Virus record (IMG/VR): IMGVR_UViG_3300037264_008423
Coordinates: 62,001 to 126,000 of that record
Direction: 5' to 3' (one strand)
DNA: 64,000 nucleotides
Source: a virus
Positions 34,629-42,508 of this stretch are shown here, piece after piece (position 1 is the stretch's first letter; each line of letters opens with the position of its first letter). The notes under the pieces are model-generated. The model was not told the origin of the DNA. It ran no database searches and worked only from the letters and a program-made list of their open reading frames with translations. The translations under genes were made by a program, and so were the position numbers.

Positions 34629-35646
34629 AGGGGTAGTATTGAGATTTGCCGTTGATAAAAGAAGTAAACGTAAAGTTACAGGGATTTTCCGAGGCATAGA
34701 CCAGGCCTTGGTAGCTTGGCCGGATCTTTTGGTCCAGCCACGGGGCGCGGTCCGCCGCGTCGAGGTAATCCAGGTGAGTCACCATAATTTGGTCGGGCAC
34801 AGCCAATTTAAGGCTATAGTCAAAATCGGCATTGGACCAGGTGAAGACGCGGCGTTCTCGACCGGTTACCGTGCCGTGTTCCGGGGGGCGCTTGAGCAGG
34901 GACCACGAGATCTCGGTGCCGCCCGTGGGACCGCTGTTGCCGCCCACGCGGATGGGGAACGTCCGGTAAACGCCCACGTAGTGCCATTGCAGCCGGGCCA
35001 GGCCGTTGCGCGCCACGGCGGCCTGGGGCAGGGTGGACCGGCTGGTCACGTAAGGGTAGTGGCCAAAATTGGTGTCCAGCAGAAGACCTTGGCCGCACTC
35101 GAAGACGCACGTATCGAAGTTACCGGGCAGGTCCTCAATCAAGTCCATATACTCCCGTGGCGCGAGCGCGCACCAGTCCGGGTTAACTTTTTTGATCCGG
35201 TGTCCGATGACGCACTCTTCCTGGCGAAAGACATGCTTGCGGTAGCGAGCCGCGCCGCCGCCTGTGCAGGTGCTCGCGATGCGCTCTCTTAGTTGAATGT
35301 CTTGTTCGGTCTGGACGCAGTTTTCGTCGCAATGAGCGGCGTTGACATGGATATACAACCGCGCGGGAGCTATTCCGTGGGCCGCGCGGTAGTCGCAAAC
35401 AGTGGACCAGTCCTCCGTCAGGACTTCCAAGTCAATGACGGCATCCGGTCCCAGGATCACCGCGTCGGCGAAAAAAGCTCCGGCAGGCAGGGCACGCAGG
35501 GAACCGGCGCGGCAGGTATGGCCGCTGTTGGGGGCGTTCTCTCCAATCACCACGGACCGGCCTTTGTGCTGTTGGAGCAGGGCTTCGGCCACGCAGCCTT
35601 TTCCCTCCAAGCCGTATTGTCCGCCGTAAACACAATAGCATCTCAT
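34618..35646 (-). CDS. PurZ/PurA-like (amino)adenylosuccinate synthetase
   Basis: 342 aa. GGQYGLEGKG is the GTP loop of the adenylosuccinate synthetase family. NAPNSGHT, ILGPDAV, FECGQGLLLD, FGHYPYVTS, RTFPIRVGGNSGP and GTVTGRERRV follow in family order. In cellular PurA the loop reads GDEGKG and its Asp is catalytic; here it is Leu. The PN-x-GHT and LGPxxV wording is closer to the phage enzyme PurZ, which joins Asp to dGMP on the way to 2-aminoadenine DNA. I infer a PurZ-type or related purine-modifying role. At 342 aa it is shorter than bacterial PurA (~430), as phage enzymes are. No MazZ, DatZ or polymerase partner is in the window. Confidence 0.8.
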   Translation of the reverse strand: MRCYCVYGGQYGLEGKGCVAEALLQQHKGRSVVIGENAPNSGHTCRAGSLRALPAGAFFADAVILGPDAVIDLEVLTEDWSTVCDYRAAHGIAPARLYIHVNAAHCDENCVQTEQDIQLRERIASTCTGGGAARYRKHVFRQEECVIGHRIKKVNPDWCALAPREYMDLIEDLPGNFDTCVFECGQGLLLDTNFGHYPYVTSRSTLPQAAVARNGLARLQWHYVGVYRTFPIRVGGNSGPTGGTEISWSLLKRPPEHGTVTGRERRVFTWSNADFDYSLKLAVPDQIMVTHLDYLDAADRAPWLDQKIRPSYQGLVYASENPCNFTFTSFINGKSQYYPYAH

Positions 35647-35649
35647 AAT

Positions 35650-35979
35650 TTAGTCTTCAGGGTCACAGTCATCGTCCGGGTCAGGGACATCCCAGTTGAT
35701 ATCTTCCTGCGTGAGCAGGTCGCCTTTCTTACGCCTGCCGGTGGGCAGGGTGAGGACCGAGTAGCGGTCCAGGTTGATACGGTCATGGGCCGCATCAACG
35801 CGCTTTCTGACCGTGTGGAAGCTGCCTTTAATGGGCAGATCCGTTCCCGCCACGGTATCGACGATGTTGGTCTCCATATTGTAGATCAGAACATCATAGC
35901 GCGCGTCCGGGCTGTCAGCGGGTTGTTTCGCGGGGGCTTGGGGTTTGGGTGGGGTGTTCATTGGGGTATTAGTTGCCAT
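35650..35979 (-). CDS. Unknown acidic protein
   Basis: 109 aa from ATG 35979 (ATG 35961 also possible). A Pro-rich disordered N-terminus (MNTPPKPQAPAKQPA), a small globular centre, and a very acidic end (DVPDPDDDCDPED). It ends 3 nt before the synthetase gene, so same operon. Function unknown. Confidence 0.65.
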   Translation of the reverse strand: MATNTPMNTPPKPQAPAKQPADSPDARYDVLIYNMETNIVDTVAGTDLPIKGSFHTVRKRVDAAHDRINLDRYSVLTLPTGRRKKGDLLTQEDINWDVPDPDDDCDPED

Positions 35980-36238
35980 AAAATCCTGAGTTCTCGCCCA
36001 AGTCCTGGGACGGTTCGTAGTCGCGATGGAGCGCGATGACGTTCTGGCCGAACTCAAGCTTATCCGCCATACTACGCAGGATGGCGGCCATTTCGGCCAT
36101 GTTCAGCTCGATCTTAGGCTTGGCGGCAGTGAGCAGCTCCATCAGGTGATGACGGTTGATCAGCACCGGGACAGCAGTCTCCGCATCCGTTTGGCGCACG
36201 ACATTGAACAGGGTGTCTTCTACTTGTTTGGGTGACAT
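35969..36238 (-). CDS. Small helical protein
   Basis: 89 aa from ATG 36238, overlapping the upstream gene. Helical (HHLMELLTAAKPKIELN, MAEMAAILRSMADKLEF). No recognised family. Confidence 0.65.
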   Translation of the reverse strand: MSPKQVEDTLFNVVRQTDAETAVPVLINRHHLMELLTAAKPKIELNMAEMAAILRSMADKLEFGQNVIALHRDYEPSQDLGENSGFYGN

Positions 36239-36477
36239 CGTAGAGTAAGCGACCACTGGGCGCGTTTGTCCGAGCAGGGCTGGAGCTGGTCGCATAGCTC
36301 CTGGGTCAGCGCGTAGGCTTCCCGCTCCCGGCTTTCTTTATTGACCAATTCAAGGCGCTGCCGGACGGCCATGACTCGCACCACGGTCAGGACTGCTTCC
36401 TCGCGGTCGCAGCGCACCAGGACCTTAGCGCCCTGGAGCCGCAGCATGCCTTCGGGTTTAGTAATGTCCAAGTTCAT
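36220..36477 (-). CDS. Small unknown protein
   Basis: 85 aa, mixed alpha/beta, start coupled to the upstream stop (ATGA at 36474-36477). Three Cys without finger spacing. Unknown. Confidence 0.6.
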   Translation of the reverse strand: MNLDITKPEGMLRLQGAKVLVRCDREEAVLTVVRVMAVRQRLELVNKESREREAYALTQELCDQLQPCSDKRAQWSLTLRCHPNK

Positions 36478-36746
36478 TTTTTAAGTTTACTTTCGGCGCT
36501 GTGGATATACTCCAAGATTTGGCGGCGTTCCTGCTCCACCTTATCGAGGTCGATCTCATAGAACTGAGCTAGCAGTTTTTCCGGGCGCTCGCGCTTTTCG
36601 ATCAGGATGTTGTTTTGATAGCAGCACAGGACAATCCCCCGCGTGCCCAGCCATTCCAGGAACTCGCCAATATGTTGCGAGCGCGGGGCGGCGGCTTTCA
36701 GTTTTTCAAGTTCGGGGGTCGCGGGATAAGCGGTGTCAATACTCAT
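36474..36746 (-). CDS. Small phage protein of the FLEWL...VEQERRQIL type
   Basis: 90 aa from ATG 36746. SQHIGEFLEWLGTRGIVLC and KLLAQFYEIDLDKVEQERR are the two conserved helices of a small protein found in very many phages and prophages, of unknown function. Confidence 0.7.
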   Translation of the reverse strand: MSIDTAYPATPELEKLKAAAPRSQHIGEFLEWLGTRGIVLCCYQNNILIEKRERPEKLLAQFYEIDLDKVEQERRQILEYIHSAESKLKK

Positions 36747-36751
36747 GGTGT

Positions 36752-36940
36752 TTAGGCGTTGGAGTTGGTAAAGGTAAATTTCGTGTGGCACAAGGGGCAG
36801 TGCCAGGTTTCTTTCCAGGTCACGACCTCCATGCCAAGGATCTTGCTTTCGTGCTCGTCCACCGTGGCCGGGGTGTGGTGGAGGCGATGCTGGGCGCGCT
36901 CGGTCGGATCTTTGGTGGTAATGAACTTGATGCCACTCAT
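36752..36940 (-). CDS. Small zinc-knuckle protein
   Basis: 62 aa from ATG 36940. Several His in the N-terminal half (AQHRLHHTPATVDEHES) and WHCPLCHTKFTF near the C-terminus, a single CxxC knuckle. Start overlaps the upstream stop. Confidence 0.6.
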   Translation of the reverse strand: MSGIKFITTKDPTERAQHRLHHTPATVDEHESKILGMEVVTWKETWHCPLCHTKFTFTNSNA

Positions 36941-37326
36941 AGGGGTAATTCTTCGATTTTGATGGTCTGGGTATAGTTTTCGCGCCGGGCCAGGTCCTCG
37001 GCGGTGCGGACAGCCTCGTGGTGGTCGCTCGTGCCGCCCAGGTCGTGGGTGGATTCGTCCGCTCGTTGAACGATGACATGGTATTTTCGGCGCTGGTCGA
37101 TCCCGCGCCGGATCACGCTCATTTTGGTGATGGCGGGGGTTTGGCCGCTGGGATAGGCCACGTAAATGTAGCGGGAAGACCATTCCGGGCGGAACTCCTC
37201 GTCATAGGCCATGCCGCTGGTGCTGATGATCACGCCCACGGGACGCTTGCGGATGTCGGCAAGGTCCTGGGCTTTCATCTTGGTTTCTAAATTGATGGCA
37301 TAGGAGCCGGGTTGGGGAAGTTTCAT
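36937..37326 (-). CDS. Unknown protein
   Basis: 129 aa from ATG 37326, which overlaps the upstream stop. Alpha/beta, basic in the middle (IRRGIDQRRKYHVIVQR). Family not recognised. Confidence 0.65.
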   Translation of the reverse strand: MKLPQPGSYAINLETKMKAQDLADIRKRPVGVIISTSGMAYDEEFRPEWSSRYIYVAYPSGQTPAITKMSVIRRGIDQRRKYHVIVQRADESTHDLGGTSDHHEAVRTAEDLARRENYTQTIKIEELPL

Positions 37327-37955
37327 GGGCACTTAATTTCCAGGCGGGTGACCCGGTGGACGTAGTGGGGGGTGATGTTGAGGCTGACGTTGTGCTCGCC
37401 GTGAGGATTCAGGTCGTCCCCGTAGGCGGCTGAAAAGTGGCACATGCAGACGAACTGGGCGACTTCGTTCCAGAATCGCTGCCTAAACACCCTGGGGCAG
37501 TCCCGCGCGGCAGCCACTTCTTGCTGCCAGGTGTCGGTGATTCCCGTCACGGCGTTTTCCTGGATGATCCGGTGCGCTTCCGGGTCCTGTTGCCGCTCCA
37601 GGAGCAGGGCGACACCGGCGACGCTTTCCACGACGAAAGCGACCCGGTTTTTAAAGCCGATCTCATATTCAGTGTCGGTGGTTTTCACTTTCGCCGCTGT
37701 CAGAGCTTGCCAGTCTTTCAGGGCGGCTTCCGCGTCCACCACCACCAGGCGCGCGTCATTGATCAGGTTGCCCAGGTTTTTGTATTCGCGCTGGTTGTTC
37801 TCGATGAAGGCCCGGCTGACAAACTGATAGTAAAGCTGGCGCAGGGTCAGGTCGAAGCCCTGCTGCTGATACTCGGCGATGATGACGTTGGCCTTTTCGA
37901 TTTTCTCCAGGCTGTCCGGCTCGAACTTCTTCTTGCGATATTTAATTTTAGGCAT
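37323..37955 (-). CDS. Protein with Topo VI-A/Spo11-like N-terminal winged helix
   Basis: 210 aa. After a basic start (KIKYRKKKFEPD), FDLTLRQLYYQFVSR ... EYKNLGNLINDARL matches the winged-helix segment that opens TOPRIM proteins of the Topo VI-A/Spo11 group. The TOPRIM domain that should follow is absent; instead there is a ~120-residue unrecognised part with Cys and His (VCMCHFSAAYGDDLNPHGEH). It may be a truncated or rebuilt DNA-binding protein. Confidence 0.6.
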   Translation of the reverse strand: MPKIKYRKKKFEPDSLEKIEKANVIIAEYQQQGFDLTLRQLYYQFVSRAFIENNQREYKNLGNLINDARLVVVDAEAALKDWQALTAAKVKTTDTEYEIGFKNRVAFVVESVAGVALLLERQQDPEAHRIIQENAVTGITDTWQQEVAAARDCPRVFRQRFWNEVAQFVCMCHFSAAYGDDLNPHGEHNVSLNITPHYVHRVTRLEIKCP

Positions 37956-37956
37956 A

Positions 37957-38460
37957 TTAGTGTGAGCATTTCCCGCAGGTCACTTCGATGTTGCGCAGAT
38001 CTCCCAGGCGCTTGCCGCGCGAGTCATAGGCGTAGGCAAACCCACCCAAATGAACGCCGGGTTTGGCGTAGAGAGTCATGCGCCTTCCGCACCGGCAACG
38101 GGGCTTGAGCCGGATGGCGGCGGAACCGTCCTTCAGGAGCGCAATGACGCCGATGCCTAGAACGTGGTGAACTTTGCGGCCCACGTAGTATTCGATCTCG
38201 CGCAAGTTACCCTTTTTGTGGCCCAAGGCGTCGAAGCTGATCTGCCGGTCGCCCGTCAGGTGCCAAATCGTGTCCAGGGACCGGAGATCCAGGATCGGGT
38301 CCTCTTCGGCCAGGCGCGTGCGCACGAGGGCTTTGATCCGGTCCTCGACCGTGAGGATAACGGAGTTGAGGTAATCGGTGTCCGTCATCTGGTTAATCAG
38401 AGGGACGATCCGCGCCTTGGCGGACTCGGACGGGAGCCGGTCGGTATAGTCAAGTTTCAT
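37957..38460 (-). CDS. Unknown protein with C-terminal zinc ribbon
   Basis: 167 aa from ATG 38460, two bases after the stop of the broken helicase. The N-terminal ~110 residues are helical; the C-terminus has CRCGRRMTLY ... EVTCGKC, a four-Cys ribbon. Function unknown. Its closeness to the helicase stop suggests the upstream gene was cut here. Confidence 0.65.
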   Translation of the reverse strand: MKLDYTDRLPSESAKARIVPLINQMTDTDYLNSVILTVEDRIKALVRTRLAEEDPILDLRSLDTIWHLTGDRQISFDALGHKKGNLREIEYYVGRKVHHVLGIGVIALLKDGSAAIRLKPRCRCGRRMTLYAKPGVHLGGFAYAYDSRGKRLGDLRNIEVTCGKCSH

Positions 38461-38462
38461 AG

Positions 38463-39389
38463 CTATTTCACTTGAAGGTTGGGCGGAGGGCAGCCGTTGC
38501 AGGAAATTTGAGTAGTGATGGTCAGCCCCCATGCGGCAGCCTGCACTTTGCACGTCTCAAGAACTTCTGAATCAGGCTTGGAGATTGAGACCGCTGCGAG
38601 GCCGTGGGTCCTAGTTTCCTTTGTGCCATCGCCAATCCAGAGGCCGAAGAAGTAGGGATCAACTTCCGGGTTTGGACGTGTTGGAAAATTGACCATCGCT
38701 GGTTTGAACAACTTCCAGTTCATGTCGGGGCGATTCTGGTTTCGTGTTTCACTCAGAAGTTGATTCAGCGCGACATCACGGACTATGCCCTTGCGGTGGT
38801 TTGTTCCAGCTAAGGTCAAGACGTGAACATTGTTGCAGGTCCATGCCGCACCTTTGATGGGAACGATTTTGAACATCGGAGCTTTGCCCTGAGTTGTTGA
38901 GAGCACCCGCCGTGGTGATCCGTCTGGTCCCATCAAAAGGTCACCTGTCACGATGTCGGCGTTTCGTTTAATGGTGCCATCGTGCAGCAGGATAGGGACA
39001 TCGAGGCCAAGACACTTGCCGGTCCCCGCGCGAGCGCGCACCACGAGCGATCCGGTGCCGGAGTGGAACCATTTGAAGATGGCAATTTGCTCGTCGGACC
39101 AGGGATACTTGGTTTCGGGCAGCACGAACGAACGGGTGGTTTCGGCGGTTACAGCGGCTTGGTTCGGTTCCTGATACCAATTGACGGTCCAGGAGCCATT
39201 GATCAGTTTGGGACTGATGCCCAAGTCGTGGAGTTGGGGCTTGTGCGCGCGCCACAGGGACCAGAATGCGCCGTGCGGGATAGCTGTGCGCACTTGGCGC
39301 AGTCCGCGCGCGGTCTTGGCCAGGCGAGGCTGATTCCAGGCTAGCATCGCTTCCAGAGTTTCGTTCGTAATTTCGTTGGTCGTATTCAT
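38463..39389 (-). pseudogene. SF1-type helicase N-terminus interrupted by an intein and truncated (or N-half of a split-intein gene)
   Basis: 308 aa from ATG 39389, which lies 10 nt after its promoter. Residues ~105-150 (WSDEQIAIFKWFHSG ... LVVRARAGTGK) are the Q-motif and Walker A of an SF1/UvrD-type helicase. Directly after GTGK comes CLGLDVPILLHDG, intein block A, with a Cys at the splice site; NNVHVLTL resembles block B; FFGLWIGDGT is a LAGLIDADG motif of an intein homing endonuclease. The frame then stops with TAG at 38463. The second half of the endonuclease, the intein C-terminus (usually ending in HN) and all later helicase motifs are absent from the window. It is either a decayed gene or the N-half of a fractured gene. 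Confidence 0.8.
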
Positions 39390-39399
39390 TCTGGTGATA

Positions 39400-39428
39400 A
39401 ATGTAAACGATTCTGATTTAGCCGTCAA
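39400..39428 (-). promoter_or_regulatory. Sigma-70-like promoter, nearly leaderless
   Basis: On the minus strand TTGACG (39423-39428), 17 nt, TACATT (39400-39405) and 10 nt to the helicase ATG. GCACTTTCCCTG precedes the -35 box, as at 6.27 kb. Confidence 0.8.
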
Positions 39429-39458
39429 CAGGGAAAGTGCAAATAAACGAAAAAAAAA

Positions 39459-40094
39459 TTAGAGGGTCCGGGCGGCGAGAATGCGCTGGACCCGATCCGC
39501 GCGCGAGCACTTCGCTTTGCCATAGAGCGAACCGTTGCTGAAGTGGACCAGGGGCGCGGTTTCCCAGCCCGGCTCGCCGTAGTTGCGACTGAGATCCACC
39601 CACGGCACGGCGGCGCTGAGGAAGATCATGTCTGACCAGTGAACCTGCCCCTCGACGGGCCAGCAAGGCACGCGGGTTTGGTGCCAGCGCGCGAACTCGT
39701 AGCACAGCCAGCCGTAAAAATACTGGGTCCCGTAAGGACCGGAGCCACGTTGCAGGGTGTAGTTGGGTTCCGGGGGCAGGTGCTCCGGTTTGAACCCATA
39801 GTTGATCACGTCCAGGTCCACCATCAGTCCGCCGCCCACCTGGAGCATGGCCAGGTAGCGCACGAACGACACCTGCTTATATTCGCTCCAGTGCAGGCTG
39901 GGAATGTGGGAAATAGCTTCGGCATAGGTGCAGTAGTCCCGGTTGGCCGTGGCATCGTCCAGGCCAAGCGCGCGCACCTGCCAGCCTTGGCGTTCCCAGG
40001 ATTCCTGGAAAAGCTTCAGCAGCTCGGCATAGCCGTTGTCCACGATTTGGTCGTATTCGTCCTTCAGTTGTTGGTAGTAGGTGTGAACAATCAT
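39459..40094 (-). CDS. DXD-type glycosyltransferase
   Basis: 211 aa. SFVRYLAMLQVGGGLMVDLDV is the R-x-x-x-L---GG-x-x-x-D-x-D core of the Gly_transf_sug/OCH1-like (GT32) family, the DLD binding the metal and nucleotide sugar. The C-terminal half has WSDMIFLSAA and PLVHFSNGS. It transfers a sugar from a nucleotide donor; acceptor unknown. It overlaps the next gene by 4 nt and is part of a surface-glycan or modification cluster. Confidence 0.75.
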   Translation of the reverse strand: MIVHTYYQQLKDEYDQIVDNGYAELLKLFQESWERQGWQVRALGLDDATANRDYCTYAEAISHIPSLHWSEYKQVSFVRYLAMLQVGGGLMVDLDVINYGFKPEHLPPEPNYTLQRGSGPYGTQYFYGWLCYEFARWHQTRVPCWPVEGQVHWSDMIFLSAAVPWVDLSRNYGEPGWETAPLVHFSNGSLYGKAKCSRADRVQRILAARTL

Positions 40095-40435
40095 GCGGCA
40101 GTCTCCACTCTTTTCTGGAAGTAGGTTTCGGGCAGCGGTTCCACCCGAAACCGCTCCAGGTTGCCGAATACGGCGGCGACAATGCCCAGGGTCAGGTTGT
40201 CGTCGCCCGTGTCGCTCTTGACGGCGAAGGTGTCCTCGGCCAGCTCCAGGTAGAGCACGATCTGGTAAGCGTCTCTCTCCACGCCCGGCTGGCGAGTCGC
40301 GCCCCGGCCCATCTGCGCCACGATCCAGGATTCCAGGATCTCCTCCAGGCCGTCCCGGTTGGCGTTGGTGCGGATCACGGACTGAGACTGGTCCTTGATA
40401 TTGAAGTTAATCTCGACAATTAAGTCAGGTTTCAT
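40091..40435 (-). CDS. Unknown small protein
   Basis: 114 aa from ATG 40435. Beta-rich start (DLIVEINFNIKDQSQSVIR) and a helix (LEEILESWIVAQMG). It lies between the methyltransferase and glycosyltransferase genes with one-base to 4-nt spacing. No recognised family. Confidence 0.65.
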   Translation of the reverse strand: MKPDLIVEINFNIKDQSQSVIRTNANRDGLEEILESWIVAQMGRGATRQPGVERDAYQIVLYLELAEDTFAVKSDTGDDNLTLGIVAAVFGNLERFRVEPLPETYFQKRVETAA

Positions 40436-40436
40436 T

Positions 40437-41087
40437 TTAATTGACTTTCTGGAGGATACATTGCATGGGCCAAAAATGGATGAAGGCTGTGTCGCCTTGC
40501 AGTTTGTCCATGATGGCAATTCGCGCCAGCAGGGCGGCGTCAAAACGAGAGCGGTCGTTACAGAAATCGGTGGTGGGGGGATTGAGACTAAGGCCGGGCC
40601 GCACCTGGACATAGGGCGTGAGGTCGTAGTAGGTGTTGGCCAAATCCTCGATGGTGTAGAGACCGCCCGGTTTCAAGTGGCCCCAGGCGGCATCCAGGCT
40701 CCCCAGCATGTGCTCCACCAGGTGACTGCCGTCATCGATAATAATGTCAAAGGCGGTGTCGGCGGCGGCGGCGGCGGCGGCGCGCGCCCGGTGAAGAACT
40801 TGCGGGTCGCACTGATGGCCCAGGATCACGGAGATGCGCTCCCCGTAAAACTGGTTGGCCTGCGGGTCCTGGTCAATGCCGATCACACTGGCGTTGCGGA
40901 AATAGTCGCGCCAGACTTTCAGAGAGGAACCCCGATACACTCCCAGTTCCAGCACGCCGCGCACTTGATCCCGGATGGGCGCGAAATAAGTTTCGTAAAC
41001 ATCCAGGTAAGATCGGCCACAAAAGGTGTGGTAGCGGTCCGCCTTGTCGGTTTGGTGCCGGAGGCCCAGTGATTGGAGCGGGTTCAT
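40437..41087 (-). CDS. SAM-dependent methyltransferase, glycan O-methyltransferase-like
   Basis: 216 aa. TDKADRYHTF at the N-terminus, VLELGVYRGSSLKVW as the SAM-binding motif I, VIGIDQDPQA, FDIIIDDGSHLVEH and LKPGGLYTIEDL fit the family of sugar and macrolide O-methyltransferases (class I fold). A run of seven Ala from a GCC repeat is inserted before FDIIIDD. It overlaps and is a paralogue of the next upstream gene, so arose by tandem duplication. Confidence 0.85.
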   Translation of the reverse strand: MNPLQSLGLRHQTDKADRYHTFCGRSYLDVYETYFAPIRDQVRGVLELGVYRGSSLKVWRDYFRNASVIGIDQDPQANQFYGERISVILGHQCDPQVLHRARAAAAAAADTAFDIIIDDGSHLVEHMLGSLDAAWGHLKPGGLYTIEDLANTYYDLTPYVQVRPGLSLNPPTTDFCNDRSRFDAALLARIAIMDKLQGDTAFIHFWPMQCILQKVN

Positions 41088-41719
41088 ACTTTGCAGAAAA
41101 TGGCCTGTTTGGACCAGAAGTGCAGAAAGCGAATGTCCCCCTGGTGGAGATCCATGATCTTTAGCTGGTCGGCGAAAAAGCGGTCCAGCTTAGATCGGTC
41201 CAGCTTAAAGTCGGTGGTCTCTGGCGGATTGTGCTTCTGCCCCGGCCATTCCCTCCAGGAATTGGAGATGTCACCCCAGTGAGACACTTGCAGGTCCTCG
41301 ATAATGTAAAAGCCGCCCGGTTTAACGCGCGGCCAGAGCAACAAGTAGCTGGCAATCTGGTGGTCGATGACGTGGCTGGCGTCGTCAATGACGACATCAA
41401 AAAGTTGATCCGGGGCGACCAGGCTCAAAGCATTGGGATCAATTTGGCTGCCCGTGACTACCTGGATGCGCGGTCCATAGTCGGCCTTGGCCTGCGGGTC
41501 CAGGTCCAGCCCCCATATTTGCGCGTTGGGAAAGTAATCGCGCCAGACTTGCAGGGAGCGACCCTTGAAGACGCCCAGCTCCAGCAGGCAGCGGACATCG
41601 CAACGGATGCCGCGAAAGTAGATTTGATAAACGTCCAGGTAGCTGAGGTCGCGGAACGTGTGGAGGTTGTCCACTTTATCCGTGCCGTATTGAGTGCCGA
41701 GCAGGTGTAATTTTCTCAT
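41084..41719 (-). CDS. SAM-dependent methyltransferase, paralogue of the adjacent one
   Basis: 211 aa. TDKVDNLHTF, LLELGVFKGRSLQVW, IWGLDLDPQA, FDVVIDDASHVIDH and VKPGGFYIIEDL match the neighbour segment by segment. The two genes overlap by 4 nt. The family methylates sugar hydroxyls; the substrate is unknown. Two copies suggest two positions or substrates. Confidence 0.85.
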   Translation of the reverse strand: MRKLHLLGTQYGTDKVDNLHTFRDLSYLDVYQIYFRGIRCDVRCLLELGVFKGRSLQVWRDYFPNAQIWGLDLDPQAKADYGPRIQVVTGSQIDPNALSLVAPDQLFDVVIDDASHVIDHQIASYLLLWPRVKPGGFYIIEDLQVSHWGDISNSWREWPGQKHNPPETTDFKLDRSKLDRFFADQLKIMDLHQGDIRFLHFWSKQAIFCKV

Positions 41720-41720
41720 G

Positions 41721-41927
41721 TCAGGCTTTTTCAGGCGGAGCTGCGTCCAGGGTTGAGGTTAGTTTATCTTTCAGGTCACACAGCTTGTGAATGACAGGGA
41801 TCTCATGCCGCGCGAAATAGTGAGCGGCATGCGGCGCAGGCTGGGCCGAGGCCCTGACGATGCACCAAAGGATGAAGTCAATCTCGTAGCGAGTCAGGGC
41901 CTCGCTACTCGGTGAGGGTTTGGACAT
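41721..41927 (-). CDS. Small helical protein
   Basis: 68 aa, with a predicted amphipathic helix (RYEIDFILWCIVRASA). It overlaps the next gene by 23 nt. Unknown function. Confidence 0.55.
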   Translation of the reverse strand: MSKPSPSSEALTRYEIDFILWCIVRASAQPAPHAAHYFARHEIPVIHKLCDLKDKLTSTLDAAPPEKA

Positions 41928-42156
41928 TGGGACTCCTTTCGGCTACGGCCACGTTGGCGCTGACGCGTTTGCAGACTTTGCAGGCGATAATGAGAATGCC
42001 CTCATTGCGGCAAAAGCCCACCACCGTGCCTTTTCCGGGATGGCACTGCTGGATCAAGGTCATGTGATCGTGCTGAGCGTGGGGTCCTTTGCACTCAGGA
42101 TCGCTACAGCCCTTCTCCATGAGTTTCAGCAAGTCTTCTTTGTAAATGATGGACAT
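41905..42156 (-). CDS. Small Cys/His-rich protein
   Basis: 83 aa with CSDPECKGPHAQH, QCHPG and ACKVCKR: three Cys/His groups fitting a zinc-binding fold. It overlaps the upstream gene by 53 nt. Unknown function. Confidence 0.6.
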   Translation of the reverse strand: MSIIYKEDLLKLMEKGCSDPECKGPHAQHDHMTLIQQCHPGKGTVVGFCRNEGILIIACKVCKRVSANVAVAERSPNVQTLTE

Positions 42157-42508
42157 AGATGAATTGTAGTTTTTTCTCCAGGGGCACGTCGTCTAAAGTA
42201 GCGGACACGCTATCGAGCACCCGGAGCAGGGCTTCTTTTTGCGCGTCGGTCCACGGTTTGTCCTGGTGCTCCTGGCGCAGGTCTTCCAACGGGTTTCCCA
42301 GGTTGAGCTGGAGCGCCTGGGCGATCAAGTCCCGCAAGTGGACAGCGGCGTCGGCATACTCTCGATTGAGTCCGACCGTGACGAATTGGTAACCCGTCTC
42401 GTGGGACCAGGTGACCAGCACGGTCACGTCCGGTCCGAAGTCATGAATGAATTGGCGCAGTTCTTCCACGGTGACCGGGTGGGGCGGTTTGTTAAAGATG
42501 TAAATCAT
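42104..42508 (-). CDS. Unknown protein
   Basis: 134 aa, alpha/beta then helical (DAQKEALLRVLDSVSATLDD). Start overlaps the upstream stop by 4 nt. No recognised domain. Confidence 0.65.
   Translation of the reverse strand: MIYIFNKPPHPVTVEELRQFIHDFGPDVTVLVTWSHETGYQFVTVGLNREYADAAVHLRDLIAQALQLNLGNPLEDLRQEHQDKPWTDAQKEALLRVLDSVSATLDDVPLEKKLQFIYVHHLQRRLAETHGEGL

Noticed and set aside
34576-36039. Plus-strand frames across 34.6-36 kb
   Set aside because: They lie antisense to the PurZ-like gene and its neighbours, which have recognisable motifs on the minus strand.
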